NCBI GenBank assembly: GCA_930991035.1
Contig: CAKNRV010000010.1
Span: 1 to 38,598 of the forward strand
Origin: an uncultured Clostridium sp.
Lineage (GTDB): Bacteria > Bacillota > Clostridia > TANB77 > CAG-508
Reading direction: 5' to 3'
Length of the DNA: 38,598 bases
The notes below the pieces were generated by a model. It was not told the DNA's origin and did not search any database. It saw only the letters and a program-made list of their open reading frames with translations. Of the stretch, positions 16,720 to 24,279 are shown one piece after another (position 1 is the first letter of the stretch; each line of letters begins with the position of its first letter). The position numbers and the translations under genes were made by a program.

Positions 16720-17481
16720 CTACTTTTTGAAACTATCAATAATAATATTGCATTTTGGCTTAATCATATCAAAATTATATTTAGGATATACTGTTTTTAT
16801 ATAATCTAAACACTCGTATGTTACACTTTCAGGAATAATATCTTTTTCAAAAGTAAATATGGTCTTTACGTCTCTGTACCCTATTTCTTTAGCTAATTCA
16901 AAAACACTTTTATCATTGTTATACGATTTATTCGTTCCCTCAAAATCAAACATCATCACATTAAGTTCTCCATTATCTTCTAAATGATTAAATGATTCCT
17001 TAATTATCTTTAAAATGTATTTTTTTCCATCACTGCCACCACTATCACACAGTTTTCCATTTTTCATTGGCATATGAGGAGGATTTGATAAAATAAGATT
17101 AAATTTTTCCTTTTCATCAATATTGGAAAACATATCACTTTTTAATACCCTTATATCTTTGATGTTGTTTTCTTTAACGATAGTACTAAGCCATTTAGTA
17201 CATCTTTCATCTATATCAACAGATAATATTTTTTTTGCTCCATAATGAAGTGCAATTAAACCTAAAATTCCCATTTGTCCACATCCTAAATCAAGTACAT
17301 TTTTTCCATTTGATTTATTCTTTAATATTTCTTCAAATAATAAGCCTGCTTTTGGAATATAATTAGTTTCATCAATTTGTAGTTTATAATTATAGAGCTC
17401 TAAAAACTTTTTTCCATCATCTTCTATAATATTAAATTCTTTCCAATTTTCGTATGGTTTATATACTTTTATAATACTCAT
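16720..17481 (-). CDS. Class I SAM-dependent methyltransferase with NPPH motif
   Basis: This 253-residue protein has the SAM-binding glycine motif NVLDLGCGQMGILGL (about 60-74), the acidic second-strand residue in ILSVDIDERC and the catalytic-type motif LSNPPHMPM (about 131-139). An NPP(Y/H) motif is typical of methyltransferases acting on a planar nitrogen such as adenine N6, guanine N2 or glutamine amide, but small-molecule enzymes also use it. It does not look like PrmC or a DNA methylase as a whole, because there is no target-recognition part. It overlaps the glycosyltransferase gene upstream by four bases and is therefore probably a tailoring enzyme of the cluster product. Confidence 0.8.
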   Translation of the reverse strand: MSIIKVYKPYENWKEFNIIEDDGKKFLELYNYKLQIDETNYIPKAGLLFEEILKNKSNGKNVLDLGCGQMGILGLIALHYGAKKILSVDIDERCTKWLSTIVKENNIKDIRVLKSDMFSNIDEKEKFNLILSNPPHMPMKNGKLCDSGGSDGKKYILKIIKESFNHLEDNGELNVMMFDFEGTNKSYNNDKSVFELAKEIGYRDVKTIFTFEKDIIPESVTYECLDYIKTVYPKYNFDMIKPKCNIIIDSFKK

Positions 17482-18635
17482 TTTTTTATTTTCTCACTTT
17501 CTGTATTTAAAATTTTCAAATATCTTTCACCGAACTTTTGCAAATCATATTTATTCTGCCATTCAGCTGATTGGCTCGTTCTTGTTAAATCTGATTTAAT
17601 TACTTTTTTCAATTCATTCAATAATGATTCTTCTGTGTTATCAAATATATAGACATTTTTACTTCCTTCTGAAATTTCAATATAGGTTGGTATCGCACTA
17701 AGTATCGTTGGTATTCCACATGTTAATGCTTCTAAAGCTGAATAGCCAAAACTTTCTGACTGACTTGGTAATATTACTAAATCCGCAATAGAATATGCCT
17801 CATACATATAATCAAATCTTATCATTTTCAATCTAATGCCATTTTCTTTACAATATGTTTCTATTTCATTCACATATATTTTGTACTGTTCATCTATTCC
17901 AGTACATATAACTTCAAATCTATTTTTTTCTTCTATATCTATTTTAGCAAAAGCTTTCATAAAAAGCATAGGTCTCTTTTGTACTGGCTCTAATCTACTT
18001 GGCAAAAGAATATGTTTAAATTCCTTATTTATTTTGTATTTTTTATAGATTTCATCTATATTAATATCTTTTTTTATTCTATTAACATTAATTGCATGTG
18101 GTATAAAATCAATATGTAAATCAGTTAATTCTTCATAATTTTTTTTATAGAATTGAGATGGTGTTACAAAATAAGTAAATTCGTCTTTTTCGCTTTTCAT
18201 TATATTTATCATTGTTTCAAAAGAGTTTTTCCCAAACCCCATACGAAATTCGAATGGGTTTGTATGTATTGTAAATACTCTTTTTTTATTTTTAAAAGCT
18301 TTCAAAAATAATTGAGAATTTAATTGTATCAAATCATATTTTTCTACATTGATTAATTCTTCTAATGAATTTGCTAATTTGATATAAGAATCTTCAGTTG
18401 AAAAATCTCCATACATATCTATTAAAGTTTTTTCTTCTATATAGCCATCTTTTCCAAGAATATTTATGTTAATGTAATTTATTTCATTTTTACTATAACT
18501 TTCACCAGAAAGCATATAAACATCTATTTCATTTCCCAAATTTTTCAATGACTCTGCAAGATCTATTACAAACCTCTCTGTCCCTCCTACAGCAGTATCT
18601 GATATAGTCCAAGGACTAACTATTGCTATTTTCAT
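17478..18635 (-). CDS. Glycosyltransferase family 4 (GT-B fold)
   Basis: This 385-residue protein shows the N-terminal GT-B acceptor domain with the usual loop AVGGTERFVIDLAESL (about 15-30), the linker and the donor-binding domain with LLPSRLEPVQKRPMLF (about 212-228) and the EX7E-type element QSESFGYSALEALTCGIPTI (about 291-311). Family 4 enzymes transfer a sugar from a nucleotide-sugar to a lipid, glycan or small acceptor at the cytoplasmic face. It begins two bases after the dehydrogenase gene with GGGAG in place and overlaps the methyltransferase gene by four bases. Donor and acceptor cannot be told. Confidence 0.88.
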   Translation of the reverse strand: MKIAIVSPWTISDTAVGGTERFVIDLAESLKNLGNEIDVYMLSGESYSKNEINYININILGKDGYIEEKTLIDMYGDFSTEDSYIKLANSLEELINVEKYDLIQLNSQLFLKAFKNKKRVFTIHTNPFEFRMGFGKNSFETMINIMKSEKDEFTYFVTPSQFYKKNYEELTDLHIDFIPHAINVNRIKKDINIDEIYKKYKINKEFKHILLPSRLEPVQKRPMLFMKAFAKIDIEEKNRFEVICTGIDEQYKIYVNEIETYCKENGIRLKMIRFDYMYEAYSIADLVILPSQSESFGYSALEALTCGIPTILSAIPTYIEISEGSKNVYIFDNTEESLLNELKKVIKSDLTRTSQSAEWQNKYDLQKFGERYLKILNTESEKIKK

Positions 18636-18637
18636 TA

Positions 18638-19654
18638 TTATTCTCCCTCATCTATATTAAATTTATCTAATATTTGTTCAATTTTATTATTTATTTCAAT
18701 ATCTTTCTTATTGAATGTATTTACTATTGTATATCTTCCTTCTCTTGGCTTTAATTCATCTAAATTTTTTCTCACTAATTTTTTAGTTACTTTATATTTT
18801 GAAGCAAAATCAAAGATTTTCAATTTTTCAAAACATTTTTCTATGTCATTTGAGAAATTATTTTGAAATAGCGACATTATTAATATCCCTAATGCAACTG
18901 AAATTCCATGAGGAACTAATATTCTTTGCTCTAACGCTTTGGCAAAAATATGCTCTGAGCCACTTACTGGTCTTCCACATCCGTACAAATTAGTGATTAA
19001 TCCTACTCTCCCAATAAAATTAAACATTTCAAATAAATTATTTTTAATTTCTTCATATGTATGACTTAATATATAATCCATTGTTTCATTAAGTAATTCC
19101 AAGTCCATTTTATAAAGCTCTTCGTCTAATTTATCAAATCCACTTTTATATGATAAATACCAATCTTTTGAAGCTGTATAAATAGTTAGCACATCTGCGA
19201 AACCATATAAATTTTCTATAAGCGATAACTTTAAAACATTTTCATCATATATAATTAAGTCTGGTAACTTTGAATCTAATGTACTGACAATATTATCTTT
19301 ACTCATTAAAACCTTGTCCGTTGAATATACATTAGTAGAAAGCATTGATGGTATAGCAACTATTTCAATATTCATTTTATTTCCAATATACTTGGCTATA
19401 TCAATCGCTGTTCCTCCTCCAAATCCTATAACCGATTCGATTTCTATATCATTTTTTAAGTAATTGTTTATTTTGTCTATGTCAATATCTGTAACGTGTG
19501 TATCCAACAATATCAAATTTTTATTATTTATTTTTTCTAATAGATTTATTTTTTGTGCTGATGTTGGTGAATATATTAATAATGATTTTTTATCTACTCC
19601 ATTTAAATACTCCATAATATCTTTTTTTAAAACAACATCCATAAAATTTTTCAT
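18638..19654 (-). CDS. Glycerol-1-phosphate dehydrogenase-like iron/zinc alcohol dehydrogenase
   Basis: This 338-residue protein belongs to the group of sn-glycerol-1-phosphate dehydrogenase, AraM and 3-dehydroquinate-synthase-like enzymes. Seen in it: the NAD(P)-binding motif VIGFGGGTAIDIAKYIG (about 78-94), the following IPSMLSTNVYSTDKV, the first metal-ligand region YGFADVLTIYTASKDW, the second with SGSEHIFAKALE and the third with LVPHGISVALG. By family it would reduce dihydroxyacetone phosphate to glycerol-1-phosphate, the archaeal-type enantiomer, which in bacteria is rare and serves special glycerolipids or glycans. A related keto-sugar phosphate is equally possible. It is in the middle of the cluster, 27 bases after the NUDIX gene. 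Confidence 0.8.
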   Translation of the reverse strand: MKNFMDVVLKKDIMEYLNGVDKKSLLIYSPTSAQKINLLEKINNKNLILLDTHVTDIDIDKINNYLKNDIEIESVIGFGGGTAIDIAKYIGNKMNIEIVAIPSMLSTNVYSTDKVLMSKDNIVSTLDSKLPDLIIYDENVLKLSLIENLYGFADVLTIYTASKDWYLSYKSGFDKLDEELYKMDLELLNETMDYILSHTYEEIKNNLFEMFNFIGRVGLITNLYGCGRPVSGSEHIFAKALEQRILVPHGISVALGILIMSLFQNNFSNDIEKCFEKLKIFDFASKYKVTKKLVRKNLDELKPREGRYTIVNTFNKKDIEINNKIEQILDKFNIDEGE

Positions 19655-19681
19655 AAAAATACTCCCTTTCTATTACATTAT

Positions 19682-20173
19682 TTATTTTTGTATAAATTTC
19701 ATACATTCTTCAAAAAATTTAGTATGACTTTCTGAAAATTGATGTTTCTCTATTAGTCTCTTTATTTCTTCTATTGATGCCCATTTTACATCTTCTACTT
19801 CTTCTTTTTGAATTATTATATCTTTAATATTTATGTTTTTCACTTTTATATAATATAGATCTACAAAGTCATCTTCTGTTTTGATTGTTTTAAATAATGT
19901 TAGTTTTTTACCTTCTAAATTTAATCCTAATTCTTCTCTTATTTCTGTAAAAGCTCCTTGTTCACTTGTTTCACCAGATACTGGATGTCCTCCTGTTGTT
20001 GCCCATTTTCCGTCTTTTCTTAATGCTCTTTTTTGTATTAAAAATTCTCCATCTTCATTTTGGATCCATATTACTACTGTAATATAGTATTTGCCTTTTG
20101 GAATAACTTCACCTTTTACTATCGTTTCTCCTGTTATTCTTTTGTTCTCATCATATAAATCTCGTATTTCCAT
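19682..20173 (-). CDS. NUDIX hydrolase, COG1443-like
   Basis: This 163-residue protein contains a full Nudix box, GHPVSGETSEQGAFTEIREELGL (given in two parts: G to ETSEQ and GAFTEIREELGL, about residues 66-88), matching GX5EX7REUXEEXGU. The N-terminus (DLYDENKRITGETIVKGE) and IQKRALRKDGKWATTGGHP place it in the group often annotated as isopentenyl-diphosphate isomerase-like NUDIX proteins, most of which are not isomerases but hydrolyse nucleoside-diphosphate or related linkages. Its start has AAAGGAA upstream. It lies between a glycosyltransferase and the glycerol-1-phosphate-dehydrogenase-like gene, so an activated sugar or polyol may be its substrate. Confidence 0.85.
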   Translation of the reverse strand: MEIRDLYDENKRITGETIVKGEVIPKGKYYITVVIWIQNEDGEFLIQKRALRKDGKWATTGGHPVSGETSEQGAFTEIREELGLNLEGKKLTLFKTIKTEDDFVDLYYIKVKNINIKDIIIQKEEVEDVKWASIEEIKRLIEKHQFSESHTKFFEECMKFIQK

Positions 20174-20222
20174 TTATCCCGTTCCTTTCATATAAAATCT
20201 AATTCAAAATATAAATAAAAAT

Positions 20223-21257
20223 CTATATTGTTTTTATATCGTTATAGCAATTACTAATAATGTTAGCATAGTTTTCTGGTGAATGAATAATAGAATATTT
20301 ATATGCTCTCTCACTCATTGCATTATATTCAACAATAGATATTCTTACTTTTCTAGCAGTTTCACCTACATCTATTACATAACCAATTTTTTCTTTTTTT
20401 ACAATATTCGAAAAATCTATTATATTAGTTAAAACTACTGGTTTACCTCTTACTAATCCATCAATCAACGAATTTGGAACATCTTTAACTATTCTCTTTT
20501 GAGGTAAAAATGCTACAAAATCTGCTTCCTCAAATAGTTTCGTTAATACTTCCTGATTATTGTGTATTTCTAGGAGTTTTATTCTATTCCAAACCTTTAA
20601 TTTTCGTGCCATTTTTTCAAACTCTTCCGTGTCATTATCTCTTAATGGAATAGTTAAAGAACAGTTTGTATTTTCTTTCAGCACCTGTAATAAATATTCT
20701 AATCCTCTATCATAAATTGCATTACCTTCTTTATTATTCCAACTGGCAAATAGTATATTAACATTATCAGGATTAAATTGTTTCTTACTCTTTTCTCTTT
20801 TTATTTTTGCTGGGGTTGGAGAAACTTTTATTTTGTCTTCTGAAATACCATATTCTATTAATAACTTTTTATGTTCTTCTAGCTCTACAAAAACCATTCT
20901 TAAATTTTTATATTTTTGCAAGTGATTAGCATATTTTTTATCTGGTTTTCTATACATTGACACAAAAACAGGATTAGCTGATAAGTTTAATAATATTCTT
21001 TTCCATACACACACTTCTTCTTCAAATATATGCACAATATCTTTTGGATTACTTATTATTTCTTTGATTACCATAAAAAAATAGATTATTGGCTTGTAAA
21101 CATAAATATTATCTTTTATATCTTCTTCTTGTAAAGGTTTCTGTCCCATAAATCTGGTTGCCGATATTATCTTGCCTTTATTATTTTTTAATATTATTTC
21201 CATTTGATTTGACACAGCTTCTTTATGTCTTACAAAGAAATCATTTATTATAATCAT
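20223..21257 (-). CDS. Glycosyltransferase, GT-B fold (group 1-like)
   Basis: The protein of 344 residues has a divergent N-terminal half (MIIINDFFVRHKEAV start) and a recognisable donor-binding C-terminal half: NILFASWNNKEGNAIYDRG near 165-183, FEEADFVAFLPQKR near 245-258 and PNSLIDGLVRGKPVVLTNI near 264-282. The latter is the conserved segment that holds the nucleotide-sugar. I chose the ATG at 21257 because GGGAGGAAAA lies directly before it; the ATG four codons upstream is part of that site. It follows the nucleotidyltransferase gene by 28 bases. Confidence 0.78.
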   Translation of the reverse strand: MIIINDFFVRHKEAVSNQMEIILKNNKGKIISATRFMGQKPLQEEDIKDNIYVYKPIIYFFMVIKEIISNPKDIVHIFEEEVCVWKRILLNLSANPVFVSMYRKPDKKYANHLQKYKNLRMVFVELEEHKKLLIEYGISEDKIKVSPTPAKIKREKSKKQFNPDNVNILFASWNNKEGNAIYDRGLEYLLQVLKENTNCSLTIPLRDNDTEEFEKMARKLKVWNRIKLLEIHNNQEVLTKLFEEADFVAFLPQKRIVKDVPNSLIDGLVRGKPVVLTNIIDFSNIVKKEKIGYVIDVGETARKVRISIVEYNAMSERAYKYSIIHSPENYANIISNCYNDIKTI

Positions 21258-21285
21258 TTTTCCTCCCATTATAACTCATTTTCAA

Positions 21286-22359
21286 CTACAAATACTTATT
21301 ATATTTTGGATTTAGTTTAATTGTTTGTAATATTTCTGCCAGCAAATCTTCTTTTTTTCTATTATAAACTACACATACATTATTGGCCTTCACAATGTTT
21401 ATATCCTCAATTCCTATTGCTACTACTAATTCTTCACTGTTATTTAGTATATTACATTTCTTTACATCTTTAGTAATAGTTTCTCCTATATATGTATTTT
21501 CTAATTCATCCTTTGGATAGATTTTAAAGAAATCTTTTATTGTTCCTATATCCATCCATTTAAAATTTGCTTTAACCATTTTTATATCATAAGCTTTTTC
21601 TAGTATTCCTTTGTCAATCGATATAGGCTGAATATGATTATATATATCTTTAATAACTTCTTTTTCGTCCTCAGTATTTATTGCATTATATATTTTTTGT
21701 TTTTCATTATAAATATCCGGCATATATTTTTTGAATTTTTCTAATATTGTTTTTTCTTGCCATATAAACATTCCACTATTCCAAACATATTCATTACTTT
21801 GTAAATATCTTACAGCCATTTCATAACTAGGTTTTTCTTTAAATTCAATTACAGTATTGCAATTATTTTTAGAATCTGTACAATATTTTATATAGCCGAA
21901 GCCAGTAGCTGGATATGATGGCTGTATGCCGATTGTAACTAAACTATTCGTATTAATGGCTAGTTTTATTCCATCCTCTATATTTTGTAATAATTTATCA
22001 TTTCCTTCAATATAATGATCCGATGATAAAACTGTTATTACTCCATCTCCTTTCATTTTTTTTATTTTTAGTGTTGCATAAAAGATACACATTGCTGTAT
22101 TTTTAGTTTCTGGTTCACTAATAATATTTTGTCTAGGTATATTAAAGTCTATATATTTATTAGCAAGTTCATTTTGTTTTTCATTAACTATTATAAAAAT
22201 GTTCTCATAGTTAAATATTTTTTCCACTCTTTGTATAGTTTCATTAATCATAATCTCATTTCCATATAGGTGCAAGAATTGTTTAGGTTTTCTTTCTATA
22301 CTAATTGGCCATAGGCGTGTTCCATTTCCGCCTGCTAAAATTAATACATATTTATTCAT
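21286..22359 (-). CDS. Mannose-1-phosphate guanylyltransferase-like sugar nucleotidyltransferase
   Basis: The protein begins with the pyrophosphorylase signature ILAGGNGTRLWPISIERKPKQF, where G-x-G-T-R and Lys bind the NTP phosphates. It has the sugar-binding EFKEKPSYEMA (about 165-175) and the closing WMDIGTIKDF (about 270-280). These are the marks of the ManC/GMP family, so GDP-mannose (or GDP-D-glycero-D-manno-heptose) formation from GTP and a sugar-1-phosphate is likely. No phosphomannose isomerase domain is fused at the C-terminus. The start at 22359 (MNKYVLIL) fits the family better than the ATG at 22374, which abuts AAAGGG. It supplies the activated sugar to the cluster's glycosyltransferases. 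Confidence 0.85.
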   Translation of the reverse strand: MNKYVLILAGGNGTRLWPISIERKPKQFLHLYGNEIMINETIQRVEKIFNYENIFIIVNEKQNELANKYIDFNIPRQNIISEPETKNTAMCIFYATLKIKKMKGDGVITVLSSDHYIEGNDKLLQNIEDGIKLAINTNSLVTIGIQPSYPATGFGYIKYCTDSKNNCNTVIEFKEKPSYEMAVRYLQSNEYVWNSGMFIWQEKTILEKFKKYMPDIYNEKQKIYNAINTEDEKEVIKDIYNHIQPISIDKGILEKAYDIKMVKANFKWMDIGTIKDFFKIYPKDELENTYIGETITKDVKKCNILNNSEELVVAIGIEDINIVKANNVCVVYNRKKEDLLAEILQTIKLNPKYNKYL

Positions 22360-22380
22360 TTTATCTTTCTTCATCCCTTT

Positions 22381-22947
22381 TTATTTTTTTAGTAATTGTG
22401 TATATGATTTACTCTCTTCTTTAACAATTTTCCTAGTAATTATTGGCTGGTATCCTTTTCTAATATAATCTTCTTCAACATATTGTTCATATTCATTTAA
22501 TATTTTTAATATTCTTTGTGCTTCATCCTCATTATCTGACATATGTATTAAAGTATCAAAAAAATAGCCATCTATTTTATTCGAATATTCTTCTCTAATT
22601 TTTTGTTTTATTGCTCTCGATTCTACACATTGATTAACTCCATTTTCTTTATTAAAACTATAAGTTGGATTATCTATTTTTACTATAAATACAATAGCTT
22701 TTGTATTACTTGATTTTTTCATATTTTTTATTTTTTCATATATATATCCACCATAAAAGGCTTCATCATCTCCATTATAACAGTCTAATACAAAGCTGTC
22801 ATATTTTTCTTTTAAATCATAAATTCTAACTTGTATCACGTCTTGAATTATAGCAATCTTTAACATTATCTCTCTTGCAAACTTATTTCCCATATTCCAT
22901 ATAACACCTATCGGATATATTGTTTCTTTATTACTAGATACTTGCAT
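22381..22947 (-). CDS. Unrecognised 188-residue protein, first gene of the glycan cluster
   Basis: I do not recognise a family. The protein begins MQVSSNKETIYPIGVIWNMG and contains alternating hydrophobic strands and helices (IQVRIYDLK, SFVLDCYNGDDEAF, TKAIVFIVKID) that suggest an alpha/beta cytosolic enzyme or nucleotide-binding protein. A distinctive part is CVESRAIKQKIREEYS followed by FFDTLIHMSDNEDEAQ (about 118-155), where Arg, Lys, His and Asp residues could form an active site. There is no signal peptide or transmembrane segment. AAAGGAG precedes the start. It is six bases upstream of the next gene's earliest possible start, so it is co-transcribed with the nucleotidyltransferase and may act in the same pathway. 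Confidence 0.7.
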   Translation of the reverse strand: MQVSSNKETIYPIGVIWNMGNKFAREIMLKIAIIQDVIQVRIYDLKEKYDSFVLDCYNGDDEAFYGGYIYEKIKNMKKSSNTKAIVFIVKIDNPTYSFNKENGVNQCVESRAIKQKIREEYSNKIDGYFFDTLIHMSDNEDEAQRILKILNEYEQYVEEDYIRKGYQPIITRKIVKEESKSYTQLLKK

Positions 22948-23138
22948 CAGCTTTTCTCCTTTAATAATAATTCTATATTTCCTTTAATTACATAATTTTT
23001 TATCTTTGAATTTATATATAAGAAATGGCCCCCTATTTTTCAAATATATTGTTTTTATAATCAGAAGTTTCACATATTTACTCCCATTCACAATAAAATG
23101 TTTATAATTCATATATTTAATCAGTACTTATAGAGTAT

Positions 23139-23167
23139 ATATTACTACTTTTTTGTGTTATAGTCAA
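23139..23167 (-). promoter_or_regulatory. Candidate promoter for the glycan cluster
   Basis: Minus strand: -35 TTGACT (23162-23167), 17-base spacer, -10 TAATAT (23139-23144). It would give a leader of nearly 190 bases before the first gene of the cluster. The leader (22948-23138) holds no gene or clear hairpin that I can see. Confidence 0.45.
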
Positions 23168-23169
23168 CA

Positions 23170-23376
23170 TTATATTTGTTTTCTCCAGGAATTTCTTTCT
23201 TTCAAAAGTTCCTCTAGAGGAGTACCCTTCCCTTGGTTTATTTCATTAACACCTTTAGCTATACCTAATAATACATACAAATTGTACATAGAGTCATAAA
23301 ATGTTTCATTGTCTTTAGATTTTTTTAGTAACTCAACGATTTTTTCAATTTCAATTTTTTCATTTTGTTCTTCCAT
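23170..23376 (-). CDS. Small 68-residue protein, possibly antitoxin- or regulator-like
   Basis: I do not recognise a defined family. The protein is highly charged and helical (MEEQNEKIEIEKIVELLKKS) with a C-terminal part GVNEINQGKGTPLEELLKER. The pattern of a helix, a short turn and 'G.GTPLEEL' recalls the C-terminal end of several small antitoxins, but there is no N-terminal ribbon-helix-helix or HTH that I can point to and the partner gene does not look like a known toxin. AAAGGA lies upstream of the start. It follows the 74-residue gene by 17 bases in the same direction, so the two form a pair. Confidence 0.55.
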   Translation of the reverse strand: MEEQNEKIEIEKIVELLKKSKDNETFYDSMYNLYVLLGIAKGVNEINQGKGTPLEELLKERNSWRKQI

Positions 23377-23393
23377 AATAAATTCAGTCCTTT

Positions 23394-23618
23394 CTAATTA
23401 TTTTTTTCTTGAAATATCTTTTGTGGTGTGCGTGCAGATAAAATACTTTGAATACACATCTTATCATTTTCATTCAAGTCATCGGTTCCAAAAAGCTCAA
23501 CATATTTTTTTGTTACGTCTTGAAGAATGATAATACTTTCTTTTGTTTTTAGCTCTTCATCAATGTCATAAGGTAATGACTCAATAGCTTTTATGAAATT
23601 ATCATTAATTTTTGACAT
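23394..23618 (-). CDS. Small 74-residue protein of unknown function
   Basis: An unrecognised acidic protein starting MSKINDNFIKAIESLPYDID and ending QKIFQEKNN. It is predicted to be helical, has one Cys, no membrane segment and no known motif. I moved the start from 23654 to the ATG at 23618 because AAAGGAGAG lies six bases in front of it. It is the first gene of a two-gene unit with the 68-residue gene. About 200 bases upstream (23655-23839) are A/T-rich; they contain an eight-bp dyad, TTAAGATA/TATCTTAA at about 23707-23733, and no gene. Confidence 0.6.
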   Translation of the reverse strand: MSKINDNFIKAIESLPYDIDEELKTKESIIILQDVTKKYVELFGTDDLNENDKMCIQSILSARTPQKIFQEKNN

Positions 23619-23839
23619 ACCAGCTCTCCTTTCGTAAAATTTTAATAATAGCATAACACAAGTTTATTCATATTACTATAATTTTTCATAATAATTTTAT
23701 GCAATTTAAGATAATAATTAATAATATCTTAATTACTAAAACTTAGTAACTGTGCTTTTATTTTTACACATATTATATATAATGCTATTCGTACAACATT
23801 TTTGCATACTTTAAGTTTTAAAATTTTTTCCATTTTATG

Positions 23840-23868
23840 TTGACTTATTTCTCATATTGTGATATAAT
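23840..23868 (+). promoter_or_regulatory. Strong promoter of the GC-rich cassette
   Basis: -35 TTGACT (23840-23845), 17-base spacer, perfect -10 TATAAT (23863-23868), about 48 bases before the start codon at 23916. Confidence 0.8.
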
Positions 23869-23915
23869 CTTACTTGTACGTTGTTACACACATTTACCAA
23901 AATGGAGGTAAAACT

Positions 23916-24197
23916 ATGAAAAAGAAGACCTACACGTTCGAATTCAGCGACGAATACAAGGCCGAAGCCTTCCGTAAGGAAGCTGGCACCGGATTCGACC
24001 ATCGGATCCTTGCTCAGAGAGTGACTTACTCTGATGGTTCGAAACTTCCGCCAAGAATTCTTGTAACAGGAACCGACAGCATTATCTATGATATGAACCT
24101 GTTGAAGGTTCTCGGTAGACAGGCTTATGAAAGGCAGGGGCGCTTGGTTGCCATCAATGGTAGACCTGTCGATGAAAAAGGAGAACCGTGGGAATGA
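23916..24197 (+). CDS. Unknown 93-residue protein in a GC-rich, foreign-looking cassette
   Basis: I do not recognise this protein. It starts MKKKTYTFEFSDEYKAEAF, has a middle part rich in Gly, Arg and Asp (KLPPRILVTGTDSIIYDM) and ends INGRPVDEKGEPWE; it has no signal peptide, membrane segment or Cys. The start is fixed by GGAGG seven bases upstream of the ATG at 23916. Its base and codon use differ sharply from all neighbours: 33 of the 60 bases at 23941-24000 are G or C, with codons such as GCC, ACC, CGT and AAG, whereas flanking genes are around a quarter G+C. The gene has its own near-consensus promoter and GC-rich terminator and lies between two minus-strand units. Recent acquisition is likely. 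Confidence 0.8.
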   Translation: MKKKTYTFEFSDEYKAEAFRKEAGTGFDHRILAQRVTYSDGSKLPPRILVTGTDSIIYDMNLLKVLGRQAYERQGRLVAINGRPVDEKGEPWE

Positions 24198-24205
24198 AAA
24201 CTTTC

Positions 24206-24267
24206 GGAAAATGAAGTAATATTCATTTTCCAACCTCCAAAAGCGGGAAGGCTCTGCCTCCCCGCTT
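24206..24267 (+). terminator. Double hairpin and intrinsic terminator of the GC-rich cassette
   Basis: First hairpin: perfect 10-bp stem GGAAAATGAA / TTCATTTTCC (24206-24231). Second: AAGCGGG-A-AGGC / GCCT-C-CCCGCTT (24241-24267), GC-rich with one internal mismatch, followed by CTTTTGTTCTTTCT. The second is a clear intrinsic terminator and also faces the end of the convergent minus-strand gene at 24280. Confidence 0.85.
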
Positions 24268-24279
24268 CTTTTGTTCTTT

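Noticed and set aside
19682..20173. Type I isopentenyl-diphosphate isomerase (Idi), which together with the dehydrogenase would suggest archaeal-type lipid synthesis
   Set aside because: The typical Idi active-site cysteine motif (TNTCCSHP-like) reads ATTGGHP here, so the catalytic Cys is missing; plain NUDIX hydrolase is safer.
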